NCBI RefSeq assembly: GCF_947172395.1
Contig: NC_069083.1
Location: 15,346,501 to 15,410,500, forward strand
Source: Bicyclus anynana
Taxonomy: Eukaryota; Arthropoda; Insecta; Lepidoptera; Nymphalidae
Length of the DNA: 64,000 nucleotides
Reading direction: 5' to 3'
Below are positions 1 to 13,415 of this stretch, piece after piece. The translations under genes and the position numbers were made by a program. Position 1 is the first letter of the stretch, and each line of letters starts with the position of its first letter. The notes under the pieces were generated by a model that worked only from the letters and a program-made list of their open reading frames with translations, was not told the DNA's origin and did no database searches.

Positions 1-118
1 ATGCAGGTTTCCTTACGATGTTTTGTCTTCGTTTGAGACACGTGATATTTAATTTCTTAATATGCACATAACTGAGAAGTTGGAGGTAGGTACATGCTTT
101 GGACCGGATTTGAACCTA
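1..118 (-). mobile_element. tRNA-type SINE (family B), cut by window start
   Basis: Carries the reverse of the family B head and body: ccggatttgaacc (B-box-like), cataactgagaagttggagg, then tttaatttcttaatatgc and the gaggaaacctgcat segment. Related copies are at 9775, 31761, 44401, 59899, 62692 and 63205. Confidence 0.6.
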
Positions 119-432
119 ATAAAAATAAAAAATAAATAAAGCCTTTATTTCCAATAATATAAAAGTAATTGCAAAACATTATACATAATAAATTTAGTAT
201 TAATTTTTAAACATGTCAATTTCAATTTGTACATTATAAGTTTGATAATAATTTTAAACATGTCAATTTCAATTTTAAATGTTAATAAATATTTTGTCAG
301 AAAAATTCTTCGTCATTGTTAATATTATGTCAGTTCTTTATGTCAGTTAATTATTGGAACGCCCATTTTTTGGCATAGGCCTCCTCCATCCTTCTCCATG
401 TATCTCTATCTCTCGCCAACCTTGTTCGAGTG
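119..432. other. AT-rich intergenic stretch, nothing recognised
   Basis: Low-complexity AT-rich DNA with a local near-duplicate (aacatgtcaatttcaat occurs at about 211 and 255). No gene signal. Confidence 0.5.
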
Positions 433-507
433 GTTCCCGCTGGGGATTTGAACCTGCGCCCTCCAAATTGAAGGCAGAGGTCATATCCACTGGGCTATTA
501 CAGCTCG
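433..507 (-). mobile_element. Head fragment of a tRNA-type SINE (family B)
   Basis: Reverse of a tRNA-like head: A-box region tgggctatta and B-box region ggggatttgaacctgc, with the family-specific ggcagaggtcatatccac between them. Tail absent. Confidence 0.5.
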
Positions 508-3500
508 TACTTATAGTAGCAGGAAGAAAATTAATGTTAGGAGTTGGTTCTATAGTACGGTAGTATTACTAAGAATACATTTTACTATTGTGAGTTTAGG
601 TACAAGGAAATTGCGCTTGGTAGCTTTGCCTCGACCTGCATGCTTTGTTTGTACGTTGTTCGTTAATTTGTAAACAGGGAGGGGGTACCGCGCCATTTTG
701 TAAAGTTATAGTCGCCGTAAGGTAGTAGCCACTTGTAAAGTATAAAATGTACGCGACGTCACCTACGAGATAATCGGTGTAAACTTTCAAGGTGACCATT
801 TTTTAAAAATGAAATGAAAGAAAGAGTGTGTATAGTAAAATCCCTAAATGACAAATTATTTGAGTTCAAATTATTTTGAGTTTGAGATTTATATGAGTTC
901 CTTAATGACAAATTATTTTATATTAATAACATGTAAATGTATACTTAATGTTTTGACAATATTACTTTCGTTTAATTTTATTTTATTATGTTTGTTATAT
1001 GACTTTAATTTATGAAATGACATTATAAATGATTGACAGTTCTAATATTAGTAATAAAAATTATGATAATGTACTTGCACGTTGAACATTAAAATGTAAC
1101 AATATCTGTATATGACCACATTCTGGTAATAAATGATTTATGATTTATGATTTAAAAGATAAATACGAGTAGGTATATGCCATCAGTACATGGACTTTTT
1201 GATGAGTTTTTGATCAATTACCTCAAGCGTCCAAGTATAAAAGGTAAATTTATATTTTCCATGGCAAGCCTTCGAAAAACATACTTCTAAATCAAACTAA
1301 ATCAAACAAAAATGGTCTTAGCTAAGGGTTGTTTTCTGTGTTACAAAATACATGACCTCTTTATACATATAAACATTCTTCTAGAATCACTCTATCTATT
1401 GCAGACAGAATATAAATCCGTAGTTTAAAAGATCTAAACGAACATATACAAGTATCGGAAGCGACTTCATTGTAGACTATGTAACTACGATGAGAAAACA
1501 TTGTATAGATATGTGCAATGAAGTAAACTAATTCAATAAAGTAATGAAGCCCGATGACGTAACATCAAAGCTTGAAAACTTTTATTAAAAAACCGTTATA
1601 ACCTAGTTTCCCACATAAAAGGGATTTGTTTTGTACTTTTAAGTAGTTAACGGCCTGGGATCCAGCCAGAGTTAACTAGTACGAAGTTTCTTTACACTTT
1701 GAGTAGGGTATGAAACGCTTTCTGGTAAAGGGTGTTTGTATTTTCTTCTTTTGAATGTAAATTAGTTAGTATGGCGGATAAGGCCCTTCTTTTTTGTACC
1801 AATTTGGCAAAGTTGTTTTTGTAACGGGTATTGGTTTTTTTTTCTGATAGTATACTTGCTATCCGCCTATCTGCATTAGGATAGTGTGGTGGGTTAAAGC
1901 TCCATATCCCCTATCCTGTAAGCCTGGCCCTGTAGGCTGTAAAAATAGGCTGACATTAATGATGATATTTGCTGTAGACTCCGTACACCTGGGTAGGAGA
2001 AATTGCGATAACTTTGCCAACCCCTTGTTTAACTCTATGGATAAATAACAAAAAACGGAGGCATCGAGTAGTTAGTTGTGACTTCGTAGCCAATCATTAT
2101 TAAGAATGAAGCAGTCGTCCGCTAATACCTAATAAAGACAATTAAGGTGAAAAAAATAATCACAAATAATATAATATTGAAAATTTTCAGAAACCCCCGA
2201 AGGTCATGAAATTACTAATACACTCTCGATCAAGTCATCAATATTCTCTTTCAGTGCACTTTCATTTGAGACCCCACTCGAGTATATTTGCAGACATTCG
2301 GTTATTCTTCCCAACTAACACCCCCCACAACTTTTAAACGGCTCAACCGATTTTCATCAAACATGTATAAACATATTTAATACAAAAATAAACTAAATTG
2401 TAATCGCTTCATCTATTCGGGAGCTTTGGTACCGCAGATAGACTGACAGACACATAAATCAAATTTATAATACCCCCCTTTTTGCGTCGTTGGTCAAAAA
2501 GACAGAAAAGCAGGAAAGGTAATATGTGGTATTAAAATGGTCTCTGTACTACATTAGGTACGCGTTTCACGTTAAGCCTACGTGCGACCCGACACAGTCA
2601 CACGCGATTTTTTCACAAAAGATTATACCTATCATGGCCTGATTCACGGCCGTAGATGCCAGATGAATACCAAAATTTTATTCCAAATTTAAACTGAAAG
2701 AGTATCTTTTTAACTTTTGTTTAATCAACGGATCTCATTTTGAGATAAGTCATCTACGCAGGAGACGTTATAGTGCAAAAATGTGTGCGTAGGCACAATT
2801 GCACTCTTTACTCCTACATGAATAAGTAATTTGTTGGACAGGTTGACGCGAGCGGAAAGTGATAAGGCGTAAGATCGACGGCCTTACGCAAGTACTCTCC
2901 GAGGCACGTGGTGTACAATAACAAAAGCGTTGACAAATGAGTCACCGGGACATACTATATAGCTAATTTGAAGGCATACTACAATAACAATAAACGAATA
3001 GAAAGCTTAGAACATTTTTCTGGAATAGCTAATGTAACGATTTCCACAATATGACCTCGTTAATAAAAATCTCATTTCAAAAACTGTCCAAGTGCGTGTT
3101 GGGCCACGCGAAGTGCAGGGTTCTGTAGATTAAGTTAGCACTTTAATCCCTTATGAATGCACAAAGTTACCGATAACGATACCCAACACTGTAGGATAGA
3201 CGATAAAAAATTCATCCTCACTTTGCATGTGAGCCCCAAAAATTTCAATTTTCAAATTTTCTTTTTACCTCTTCATACATACCCTTACCAAATCTCGTCT
3301 TTCTAGTTTAAACAGACTCTGAGTTATCGTACTGACAACTTTATATTTTTAATTAACAACGGAATTAGTATGCAATTTTCGATTTCCAATTACGTTTTTT
3401 AAGTTGTTATGTAAAGTTGAACCCTAAAAATAAACTTCTTAAAAAAAAATATTTGCCATATCTTTTTAAAATATGACCAATTTTTAAATTGGCTAATTAT

Positions 3501-4362
3501 GGAGCTTGCAAATTACAATGAGCACTTCGTACGAGAACAGCATACTTAGTAATGGTGCTACTTACTGTGCCATTTAAAAGCAAAACCTCGTAAGGAGCTT
3601 GTATACAAAATGGTGCTGGCTACAAGCGTAACAGTGTCTGGTTAGATACGTATTTCAAATATGGCAGTCCAGATATTTGTTCTTAGTATACAAACTATTA
3701 GGCCTCCTTCCGTGTAGGAGAAGCGATTTGGATCTCACCACATGATCCAATAAATTGGCGGGTAGGTTAGAACGGTAGAACAATTATGACTTTTCCAACT
3801 TCAGCCTTGAGCTTGGCTTGATGCCATTAAGAATTGTCTTAAAAGAAAAACCTCAATAATTTTTTTTATCGAGACTAGTTAGCTAACCTAGCGATCGACT
3901 TTTGTTCTATGTAGGTAGCTATCTTATTGTCCAAACTTTCATTAAAAAATTACGCGTATTTCAGGCAGACTTTTAACAACACCGACGTAGACTTTATTGC
4001 AAATATTTTTAATTTAGCAGCACGGTACGCAACAATGTAATTATGTTGATAAAGCGCCGTTTTACAGCCCGGCCCGATTCAATTAGACCCAGCAAACCAT
4101 TGGAGCGTTTCATTTAAGCCCAATTACTCTTTTTTTAATTTATGTTTTTAATATAAAAAAATATTCATGTTTCTATTTACATTACAAAAACATTAGTTAT
4201 TGGATTTTTATCTCAACAGTAGACTGGTGTTACCTTAACAGCACTTAAATCCATCGATCTTTAGCTATCCCAATTCGGTGTCGTTATGCCGTCCCATCGG
4301 ACTTAAACATCTCTTTACTCCCGACCCCAACGCCATCTGTAAAAGACGCCCAAAAATTTCCC
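508..4362. other. Long intergenic region without a supported gene
   Basis: AT-rich, no ORF with recognisable domains on either strand. About 2320-2500 has the text of a widespread insect repeat (aacttttaaacggctcaac..., tagactgacagacac, ending in a C-run and ttttgcgtcg), also seen near 47100-47200. The rest is unassigned. Confidence 0.45.
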
Positions 4363-4635
4363 GACGACGACATAACGATTGACAACGCATCTCATTCTGC
4401 ACTATCACAAGCTAGCGACGACATATCGATAAACAGCGCTTCTCATTTTGCACTATCACAAGTTGGCGACGACATAACGATAGACAACGCTTCGCATTCT
4501 GCACTATCACAAGCTGGCCACGACATAGCGATAGACAACGCTTCTCATTCTGCACTATCACAAGCTGGCCACGACATAGCGATAGACAACTCTTCGCATT
4601 CTGTACTATCACAAGTTGGCGACGACGTAAAGTAT
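4363..4635. repeat. 51-bp minisatellite, about five units
   Basis: The landmark cactatcacaag recurs at 4400, 4451, 4502, 4553 and (as tactatcacaag) 4604, an exact 51-base period. Since 51 is a multiple of three, the array is open on both strands: on + it reads a 17-residue repeat of the form DDITIDNASHSALSQAG, on - a 17-residue repeat with QLVIVQN and CLSLCR. No start context, splice pattern or flanking domain supports a gene, so I call it a repeat. Confidence 0.75.
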
Positions 4636-4841
4636 ACATTATGTTATCCGTTATAACATCAGCTATCTATGCCAGTGAATGTCCCACAGAACACACAAAA
4701 ACACACAGACATAAATAAATAAAATGTTTTTGAAAAAGTAGCATACGTCTATAATAAGCATTAAAAGAAAACTGTTACGTTTAAATTACAAAAGGTTTAA
4801 CAACACTTTAACTCTATTTGTTTGTGTAGAACTTAAGACTA

Positions 4842-4905
4842 GCGACAACTTATGGTTGTCATACCGTATTGTGGCGACAACTTATGGTTGTCATACCGTA
4901 TTGTG
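4842..4905. repeat. 32-bp perfect tandem duplication
   Basis: Two identical 32-base units (4842-4873 and 4874-4905), each with an internal inverted repeat gacaac...gttgtc. Confidence 0.8.
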
Positions 4906-6284
4906 GCGGTTTTTACTAAATCTTGGAATTTTTAGGCGTTCGGCCATTCACTGTATGATAATATTATTGTTGTTCTGTATCCATAATTTTAACAATGGAA
5001 CTAATAACCGAAATATTACACTGTGCGCAAATGAACCAATACAACGGCACGCGGTGGGGTTACAGTGTGACGTCACGCTAAACTGAAACGGAGAATGCAC
5101 ATGTATCGGAGGAGAGCGAGAGGCTATATAGGACAAGCATCCGACCTACCTTTTGATATAGTGGCCCGTCGAGCCCCCTACGTCAACTACGTAACTCATA
5201 ATAAGTTCGTCTACGAACTATAGAGCCTACGCTTTATTTTGTGATTTATATTTATCTTCCAATCCCGAGCATTCGAGAAATTTTTCCACTGAAAAGTACC
5301 ATTTAACAAAGCCAATATTAAAATACCAATGTTCGAAACACACGCTTTTACAATGTAGTTAAATGGGAATTCATTTTTGTTAATTGTGGAAATCGTCCTA
5401 AAAATTTCATTATAATGAGTAATTATAATAAATTATCAATATTCATATTTAATTACTAATATTTATATTAATTTCATGATGCTGTTTAAAGACAGTAAGG
5501 ACAATAACTTAATTTTTAACAAGCAGAATCTCTAACGCTATGATGAAAATGTAGGCTTGAGCTTAAACAATCACACCTGGTGGAAAACAGTAATACGGCT
5601 TAAGTTGTAGCGTGTTTATCTAGATAATAATAATTATTACCTCACTCTTGCCTTGAAGGTGGTGTACGTAGGAAACACAGACGTCGGAAGGGTATTTATT
5701 CCGAATCTGTGCTATGCGATATAGTGGATACAAAACACTTAGTAGGTACGAGGTGTCTGAATATTCACCTCATAAAGATGCCATTAATTGTTAAGTGAAA
5801 TACAAATAGGATAAGGCTGTATGTTCTAGGTATTATTTTTTACAGTATTATAAAATTATGATGTTAGGTAAAGTAGCAAAAATATAAAATTAAATCAATG
5901 GTTTCTAAATGCATCTCCACTAAAACTTCCAATCCAAGTTTTTTTCGACGATGCGAATTCCATTTCACAGTTGGAAAACAGTTACGCAAGAAATAATCCC
6001 TTTCCAGCGGTTCGTTAAAACTTGAAAAACGTACAGCCTACTTAAATACTACTTCAACTGAAATACGTCTCACAAATTTATAGCTAAGTACTTATTAAAA
6101 AGCATTTTTATAGTTCTAGACTAGACTTATAAAACTGCAAATGAGTTTTTTTTGGAAACTAACTACAAAAAGATTTTCTGATTTTTGTTATCTTGTGCTA
6201 TAAAACAAAATTATTATCAAATTTCATGTTTCTAGGTAAACCATCATACCTTACTTATAGATTCCGATTCTATATAAACTATAT
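4906..6284. other. Intergenic, nothing recognised
   Basis: AT-rich with one GC-richer patch (5040-5230). No repeat family or coding signal identified. Confidence 0.45.
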
Positions 6285-6478
6285 ACTAGCTGACATCGCG
6301 CGGTTTCACCCGCGTGGTTCCCGTTCCCATGGGAATATGGGGTTAATATAATAACCTATAGGCTATAGCCGTCCTCGATAAATGGGCTATCTAACTCTGA
6401 AAATTTTTTTCAAATCGGACCAATAGTTCTTGAGATTAGCGTGTTCAAACAAAAAAACAAACTCTTTTGCTTTATAGT
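6285..6478 (-). mobile_element. Helitron-like non-autonomous element (family A)
   Basis: Reads on - strand from tatactataaagc to the terminal hairpin (acgcgggtgaaaccgcgcg) and CTAG end at 6286. Helitrons end in CTRR after a hairpin and insert between A and T. Family A copies also occur at 21141, 29628, 36343, 41231 and 48677. Confidence 0.6.
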
Positions 6479-7236
6479 ATTAGGGGTGCTTTTAGTCTCT
6501 GTTCTAAATCGTGGATTGACAGACAGAGTGGCGAAATTATAAGGGTCATTTGATGACAACGGAATCCTTAAAATGCGATATAAATAAATAAATAGCCTCC
6601 ACGTGTTCGCGAGAGAAAGATTCTGAACAGTGAAACAAGTATTTAATTATTTATTATTCTATAAAATACATATTGAAATTAAACCTAACCATAGTATAAT
6701 TAAGGAACCATATAATAAACTTTTTTTAATAAGATAATTATTAAGAAACTGAGCTCGGAAAACTTGGTAGCGATAGGTAGCACAATCAAATCCGCTTTAG
6801 AAAAAAAGTTTTCTTAACAAAAAGATAAAATTTCTCATTGTTAGGTAATGTTCTTTGTGTTATGTATTGTCCGCTGTTTCCTACGAGGACAATACCCGCG
6901 TGGACTTTTTAAAGCGGGTTGATGGGTGCCATATGCTATAAAACACCCATTACACACGCCTTCTACTTTTTTATGAAGCGTCTGTACAATGCGCCCAGGA
7001 ACAATCTATCATAAAAAATCCGTAAAGTGTAATCGACCCAGTGTGTGACCTAAAGCTTTTATATTGTACTCGTATTCTTCGAGAAAAATTGCTCGACTCT
7101 TTTAACTGACTTCATAAAAATCTGTAAGTAATATACATGTAGGTACCTATCTGTTTGTATGTACATATATGTATATGTGTGTAGTATGTACAATCTTGAC
7201 GTGGATGAAGTCTTAAAATATGCTCATTTTAATAAA
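6479..7236. other. Intergenic, nothing recognised
   Basis: AT-rich. Holds a short inverted segment around 6925-6955 (gggtg ... caccc) and a TATG-rich stretch at 7135-7190. No gene signal. Confidence 0.4.
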
Positions 7237-7565
7237 TCTATACTAGTAATAAATCTGTAGAGAGGTCAATTCTGTTAATGAAATATATTTCCAAAATTAC
7301 TATCAGGGAGTGATTAGTGGTGGATACTAATGCAAAAAATGCAATCAGTAAAATTTTCGTCTGTCTGTATGTTCGATTTTAACGAAACTTGGTACAATAA
7401 TTCTTCGTTCTCCTGGGCAGGTTATAGTACAATTTTCAACACGCTACAATCAATAAGAGCAGAGCAGTGAAGGTAAATGTTGGGAAAACGGGAAAAGTTA
7501 CTCCATTTTTACAGCGATACTACTTTAGGGGCTGGATTAAAGAGGTCTAAGGGTGGACGATAGTA
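7237..7565 (+). mobile_element. Helitron-like element, 3' end lost
   Basis: Starts TCTATACTAGTAATAAATC and continues with text shared with the complete copy at 37182 (gtagagaggtcaattctgt, ttcctgggcaggttatagt). The 3' CTAG terminus is missing. Confidence 0.55.
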
Positions 7566-8723
7566 TATAATAATGAGCTATTTACATAAGTAGTATACAA
7601 ACGTGACGAACATATATCTTCACTCCTAATTTACATTATAATTAAATGTTTGTTTATTACCTTATTAAATTTAATATCTCGTAAAGGTGGCGAAATGAAT
7701 ATTCAAATGAAATCAAAACTGAATTGGTAATATAATAATAGCTTAATACGTACTCGCCCAGATATTTCATTAAACTCAAGTGTTCAAACTTAGCATCAAC
7801 ATCTGGATTAAACTATGGAGTGATGGATCGGGCTCCGAACTTTCATTTACGGCTCTAATTTAAACCATCGTCGAGTTTGATTTAAGTTATGGCTTAAGCA
7901 AACAAGTATAAGTCGAGTCACTTAAAAGGAACGCCTACGTTTTATTATTTATTTATTTAAATTTTTAACAATATCAAAAATTTATAAAAAAGTAAACCCT
8001 CCCGGTGCGGGACATTTGAGTGCCTAAGCATCTGGTGGTCAGGGTTGCCGAGTGAGGAACCTCCTCACAATACGTCTCAAGAATCACTGGCTTCTGTATC
8101 CGACTCTTGATCTAACAGTTAAGTGAAAGCTTCTTATGATGTTGGTCGAAGGTTTTCGCTATAAGACCACTGACTGAAACAACTATCGGAACAATAACAG
8201 TTGACTCAACATTATTATTATTATTTTTAGTGAAGCTTTGAAGTGAAATAAATTTCAAAATAATATTTTTAATCAAATGGTATTAATATGTTATAATATT
8301 CTTTTTAATCAAATGGTCTCAACATAATTTTTTGCGGTTTTTAAACGCATAACGATTCATCGTACTAAAAATGACATCTTTTGCATAGAAAAATATTCTT
8401 TTTATTTTATCTTGATCTATTATTTACGCCAATTTCATATGTAAGGACCTACGAGTATTGTATAAATGCGAATCACTTTTGAAAACCTTCGACGTACAAT
8501 GAGGGAGGTAGTTTATAGTAAAGTCCGCTAAGAACAGATTTTGCAAGAGGGCCGGATTAAGGAGGTCTAAGTGCGTACGAAGTCATGAGCGTAAAAAATT
8601 TTATGTTATTTGTTCGCGAGAACTTATAACTAAACGAAGCTATTTCAATGAAATATTGACTTATTAGTTGGTTAAATTTTTTTTTAATATTTTTTGTCAT
8701 TCTTATTAGTAAACTTTTATACT
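7566..8723. other. Intergenic with a repeat fragment
   Basis: Around 8480-8580 lies a fragment (ggccggattaaggaggtctaag) also found at 7525, 24070 and, reversed, 35920; it belongs to Helitron-like elements. The rest is unassigned. Confidence 0.4.
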
Positions 8724-9101
8724 TCCTAATAATATAAACGCGAAAGTAAGTCTGTCTGTCTGTTCCTTTTCACGGCTAAGCGGCTGAAAATAAATTTTGG
8801 TTTATTAGAAAATGGGACTTTGGAGCAAAACATAGGGTACTTTTGACCCAAAAATAAAAATAAAACAAGGTGAAAGGTGAAAGTTTGTATAAAAAAGTCC
8901 TTTATTTTTAGAGTTACAGTGTTCATAAACTACAAAAAAAATACGAAATATTATGTGATTTTTTTCGATATCATAAAAAAATACGAAATATAATATGGAA
9001 ATCAATGTAAAATTTCAACCCCTATTTCACCACTTTAAGGGTTGGATTTTAAAAATTCAACCTTCCACGTCCACGCGGACGAGGTCGCAGGCGTTCTCTA
9101 G
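8724..9101 (+). mobile_element. Helitron-like non-autonomous element (family B)
   Basis: Starts TCCTAATAATATAAACG, contains gtctgtctgtctgtt, and ends with cacgcggacgaggtcgcagg then CTAG at 9098-9101. Closely related to the element at 22079. Confidence 0.6.
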
Positions 9102-9774
9102 TAAGTCAACATTCCATTAAATATAACTAATATTCCTGTTGACCTTCCAAATAGTCGGAAAAGTCTATGTTAGAAGTGGGTAGTACAGTAATCCAGTGGG
9201 CACGGATTGAACTACGACCTCTCAATGATGAGTTCGACCCCTTCACCGTGGAGCTATATTAAGGAATCTATTGACTTTTGAAAAAGGGGGTTTTTTAAAT
9301 ATTTTTTTACTTGTTAGTCCTTGGCTACAATCTCTTGTAAACAACTCTCTCTGTAACTTCGACATAATTATTATGTTTTAAAGCTAGATTTGTTTTGATT
9401 GATGATATCGATTATTATTATATTAAACTCGATTATAAATAGTTTCGTAATATTTTGGAAGGTCACTGACCTCTCATAAGAGCCGCTTCAGAAGCACCGC
9501 CATCTTGTTCCTGGCCCGACAACAACCTCATAGTTTTCAAGTGCACAAGAAACTGAACTATAGTTTCAACAAAAACTGTTTGTTTCGGTAATAATGATTT
9601 TTATTTATACAAGAATAAGTAGGTTATCCTCTGGTTATCGCCGGGCATGTGACTGATAAACAGGCGGTGAACAATAGATCTTAATCATCGGTTAATAAAA
9701 TGGTTAAGTGCACTGCTATTTACTTATTTATTTTTAAATGGTAGGAAATAATTTTGCAAGGTGAAAATTAGACT

Positions 9775-10046
9775 CAGCTGTGATAGCCCAGTGGATATGA
9801 CTTCTGCTTTCGATTCAGAGGATGTAGGTTCTAACCCGATCCGGGGCATGTACTTTTTAGTTATGTGCAGTTAAAAAAATTAAATATTTATAAATTTAAT
9901 ATAATATTATTAAATTATTATTTAATATAATATTATTATTGTGTGAAGTCTGCTAATCTGCATTGGACCAGCGTGGTTGACTATTAGCTTAACCCCTCTC
10001 TTTCTGAGAGGAGACTCATACTTAACGGTGAGCCAAATATGGTTAG
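9775..10046 (+). mobile_element. tRNA-derived SINE (family B)
   Basis: tRNA-like head with gatagcccagtggatatgac (A-box region) and ggttctaacccg (B-box region), then the family body (gtgtgaagtctgc..., cattggaccagcgtgg, aacccctctctttctgagag). Middle replaced by AT-rich sequence. Confidence 0.65.
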
Positions 10047-10593
10047 TTAGTAATACACTATCAAAGTGTCTTTGTTCGTGCCTCGTTGATTACTGGACTA
10101 GCTTATGCCTATAGTGGTTAGGCCATGGATTTGGATAAATAGGTCCATTCTGGGTCAGATTATGTCATATTGAGCTTTTCTTGCTCATAACAAATTCTCA
10201 GTAAAATTTCTCAGCCCTAAGGTTGGTGGTGTCACACACTCGGAGAGCACGTAAGGCCATTGATCCCGGTTATTATCAGTAAAATCTAATCGTGATTGTT
10301 GCAGAAATACAGAGTCATTGAGACGCGCGGGAGAGCGTCAGCCAAATTAGAGAGAACGTACATTATTATCCTAAGCCAGTCAGTCAGTCCGTTCATAGCG
10401 GACGTCTACCACTTACCAAATTTCATCTTTGTACGTTAAGTGGTTTTCGATATTTTCTTGATGAATGACCTTTCGCTTAAGATAATATTTAGATAACTGG
10501 ACCCTTCAGGACTATATAGATTATAATTTATTCCTAATTTTTTAATATACCTACTCAAGTTTTGAAGGTTAGTTTCGAATCTTAAAGCGTTCT
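10047..10593. other. Intergenic with a weak SINE-like patch
   Basis: 10210-10260 (cactcggagagcacgtaagg) resembles the body of the SINE at 49338. Nothing else recognised. Confidence 0.4.
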
Positions 10594-10716
10594 AATTGGC
10601 CAAGCATAAAATGTATTTTTTTATATTTGTTACGAAATATCATGATATAGTACATGATCTACTACTACTATATCCGTAATAAATATAAAAAGAATACGTT
10701 TTATGCTTGGCCAATT
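10594..10716. mobile_element. MITE with about 40-bp terminal inverted repeats
   Basis: Left end aattggccaagcataaaatg mirrors the right end, with homology continuing through the tatattt(g)tta segment. Total 123 bp with a short non-palindromic core. Confidence 0.7.
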
Positions 10717-11097
10717 AAGGATCTGGACCCTCGAAATCTGCTACCTTTCGAAGCTTTCGCGGTCGGAACTCTATAATTGGCTACCGGCTATCGTACCTGT
10801 GGTTAGAGCTATTTTTTAAAAATTTGAAGTATGATTTTTAGAAATAAGTAGAGTTCATATTTTGTTTAATGTTTCTTTTCTTAACAAGATATACGATGCC
10901 ACCTGACTTTAAGTGACTACCGGTACGAACTTGGTTAACCTTAAAACTATGAGAATGTGAATGTTCTGATGAAAAATTCCAATTTCTTTTCAATTTGTTC
11001 GTTCAAAAATTTTAAAACCACATACATTCAAAATGGCTGACGTTCAGATTTTAGCGAGATTAACGAATAGCAGTTAATTTACAAAGTAGATTAGTTA

Positions 11098-11334
11098 TTG
11101 GTATTAATAAATATCGGGACTCCAACGTCCATCGGCTCTTTGGGTTCCAAGGTGCTGGAATGGCGATCCCGCGCCGGAAAGTGCAGTGTTGGTCGACACT
11201 CCACTAGGTGGACCGAGAATATCAAGCAGGTTGCAGGGAGCCGCTGGATGCTGGCGGTTCGAGACCGTGTTGCTTGGAGGTTCATGCAAGAGGCATATGT
11301 CCAGCAGTGGACGTCTATCTGGCTAATAAGGTAG
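11098..11334 (+). mobile_element. LINE ORF2 C-terminal fragment (RTE/CR1-like)
   Basis: One open frame reads ...VLEWRSRAGKCSVGRHSTRW then TENIKQVAGSRWMLAVRDRV and QEAYVQQWTS, the typical C-terminal tail of lepidopteran non-LTR retrotransposon reverse transcriptases. No RT core present: a 5'-truncated copy. Shorter copies lie at 26106, 30146 and (reverse) 55936. Confidence 0.65.
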
Positions 11335-13138
11335 GTAGGTATTATAAATATAAGACTGATTGACCTACCTGTAATCGTCAATGGCACATAATCACATTCA
11401 GGACTTTCACTTGCTGATAGTGTCATTTTGTAAGCTTAAAAGTCCGCACTTGACAAAAACGTATATTTATTTCACATGAAATTGACTGTTATAATTTTAG
11501 CGAATACTCTTTGTATCAAGTAATGAAACATGACTAACTAGTAATTTATAATGCGTCAGTAAAAAGTTACTATCTTTGTTATTAAGTTCTCTGTACTGCA
11601 ATATATAAGCGACAACGTTATCGGTTATTTTGCAACCGACAATGCCAACAGCCCAGCCCCAGGATCGAGACGTTGACGAGAATAGTAAACAGTAAAATTG
11701 TTTACTCGCTTATCATACGACTTCTTACTACTTGCACAATAGTATCAAACTATACTGGTTTTATACTGTTGTGCAAACTTGGTGTGTACAAATACGTCGA
11801 GTTATTGTAAAAGATTTTTGATGTTCTTGCACTTCTTCCTCGTTATCGTACTTAGAGTAGAAAATATCATGATTTCATGCGGTCCAAAGTCGGGTTGAAC
11901 TTTTTACGGCTTAAGCGATTTGCACCAATTAGGACTGTGAGTTATTTAGAAAAATCTCAAAAACGGAAATTAGTTTTTTCAAGTATTTGCAATTATCAAC
12001 ATGCTTTGTTCTTTAAAGTTATAGGGTCAACCGTATTAATATTAGGGCCTAGTTATCTTGGCCTTTCTCATTTTATAAATACGTACTTTTTATATCTCAG
12101 GCCCTAAGTTCAGGTCTTATTTTTCGTAAAAATTTTCTTCTAAGTAAATTTGAATTTAATATTTTGTAAGTATCTATGTTTTATATTAAGAATAGGTATT
12201 ATTTTGTTAATTAATACAATTTCTATTATCACATGTAACATGCAATTATAAGAATAATAAAGATTATGTAAGTGCATGTCAGGCAGTTCATTCATAAAAT
12301 TAATATTTTTAAAATTAATCTTATCTTGAAGTTAAGTACCTAATAGTATTGGATTAGCAGATAAGCGTAACATTATACGCGATATTACGGATTAACCAAA
12401 TATCGCAATAAGTTCTTCAAATTGTTTATTAATTAAGCGTAAAAATATTGATAATTATTATTTTATTAACTACTGGTTGGTATTCCCGCAATGTCATGCA
12501 AGGTCCCGAATATTCCGAAAGTAATGATCGCATAAGGGAGAGCATATCCTTAATTTATATATCTACATATAGCTTGGGAAATTCGTTCATAACACTCCTA
12601 ATGGTCCACGGGGGCCGGGAGGCGGGTAGCGATGACAGATAAGCCAACAACTGATGCACCCCACTTCCAGCCTCTGCTTCGCGCGCAAGACTTCACACAC
12701 GCGCAACCCTTCCCTCCTCGTTGCCCGCATATCATACAAGTGTCATCAACGATCTTGCCAAGCTGTACATAACTGTCACATCTCTATTTCAGAGAAAAAC
12801 AGAATAAGTCAATATTTCACACCACGGCCTAGGAGAGTCGAACTCATGGATCTACTAACTGAACTACGTAGGCTAACCACTGGACCACAGGCAGCGCTAA
12901 AGTGTACCAAATATACTTTGTGTCGCTCTACTTATCTTTGACCGATTCCAATAAAAATATACCTATTGTTTTGTTTGGATTATCAATAAATAATCATTCT
13001 CACATCAGGGCGGTGTTCAAATAACAAAACATTGGCCGCGTTTCGTATCGGTTCACATGATTTTAATCGCGCCATCTGATAACGTTTCTGCCAGAAATTA
13101 CTATCTTCATGTACTCCAGAAGTACGCGTTTCACAATA
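11335..13138. other. Intergenic, no supported gene
   Basis: Contains short ORFs at 11877-12107 and 12448-12941 with no recognisable domain. 12826-12900 (gaactcatggatctactaac, accactggaccacagg) looks like a reversed, degraded tRNA-like SINE head. Confidence 0.4.
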
Positions 13139-13415
13139 TTTTTTTTTATTCTTTACAAGTTAGCCCTTGACTACAATCTCACCTGATGGTAAGTAATGAT
13201 GCAGTCTAAGATGGAAGCAGGCTAACTTGTTAGGAGGAGGATAAAAATCCACACCCCCTTTAGCTTCTACACGGCATCGTACCGGAACGCTAAATCGCTT
13301 GGCGGTACCAGACCTGGACTAATTAAGAAAATCTCAATCTGCCCAGCCGGGGATCGATCCCAGGACCTCCGTTTTGTAAATCCACCGCGCATACCACTGC
13401 GCCACGGAGGCCGTC
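13139..13415 (-). mobile_element. tRNA-derived SINE (family A), internal deletion
   Basis: On the - strand it begins gacggcctccgtggcgcagt (A box) with ggatcgatccc as reversed B box and ends in an A-rich tail (T-run at 13139). Lacks about 50 bases between ggcggtac and cagacctgg that other copies have. Confidence 0.8.

Noticed and set aside
11877..12107. 76-codon ORF with a hydrophobic stretch
   Set aside because: No recognisable family, no promoter or splice context; consistent with chance in AT-rich DNA.
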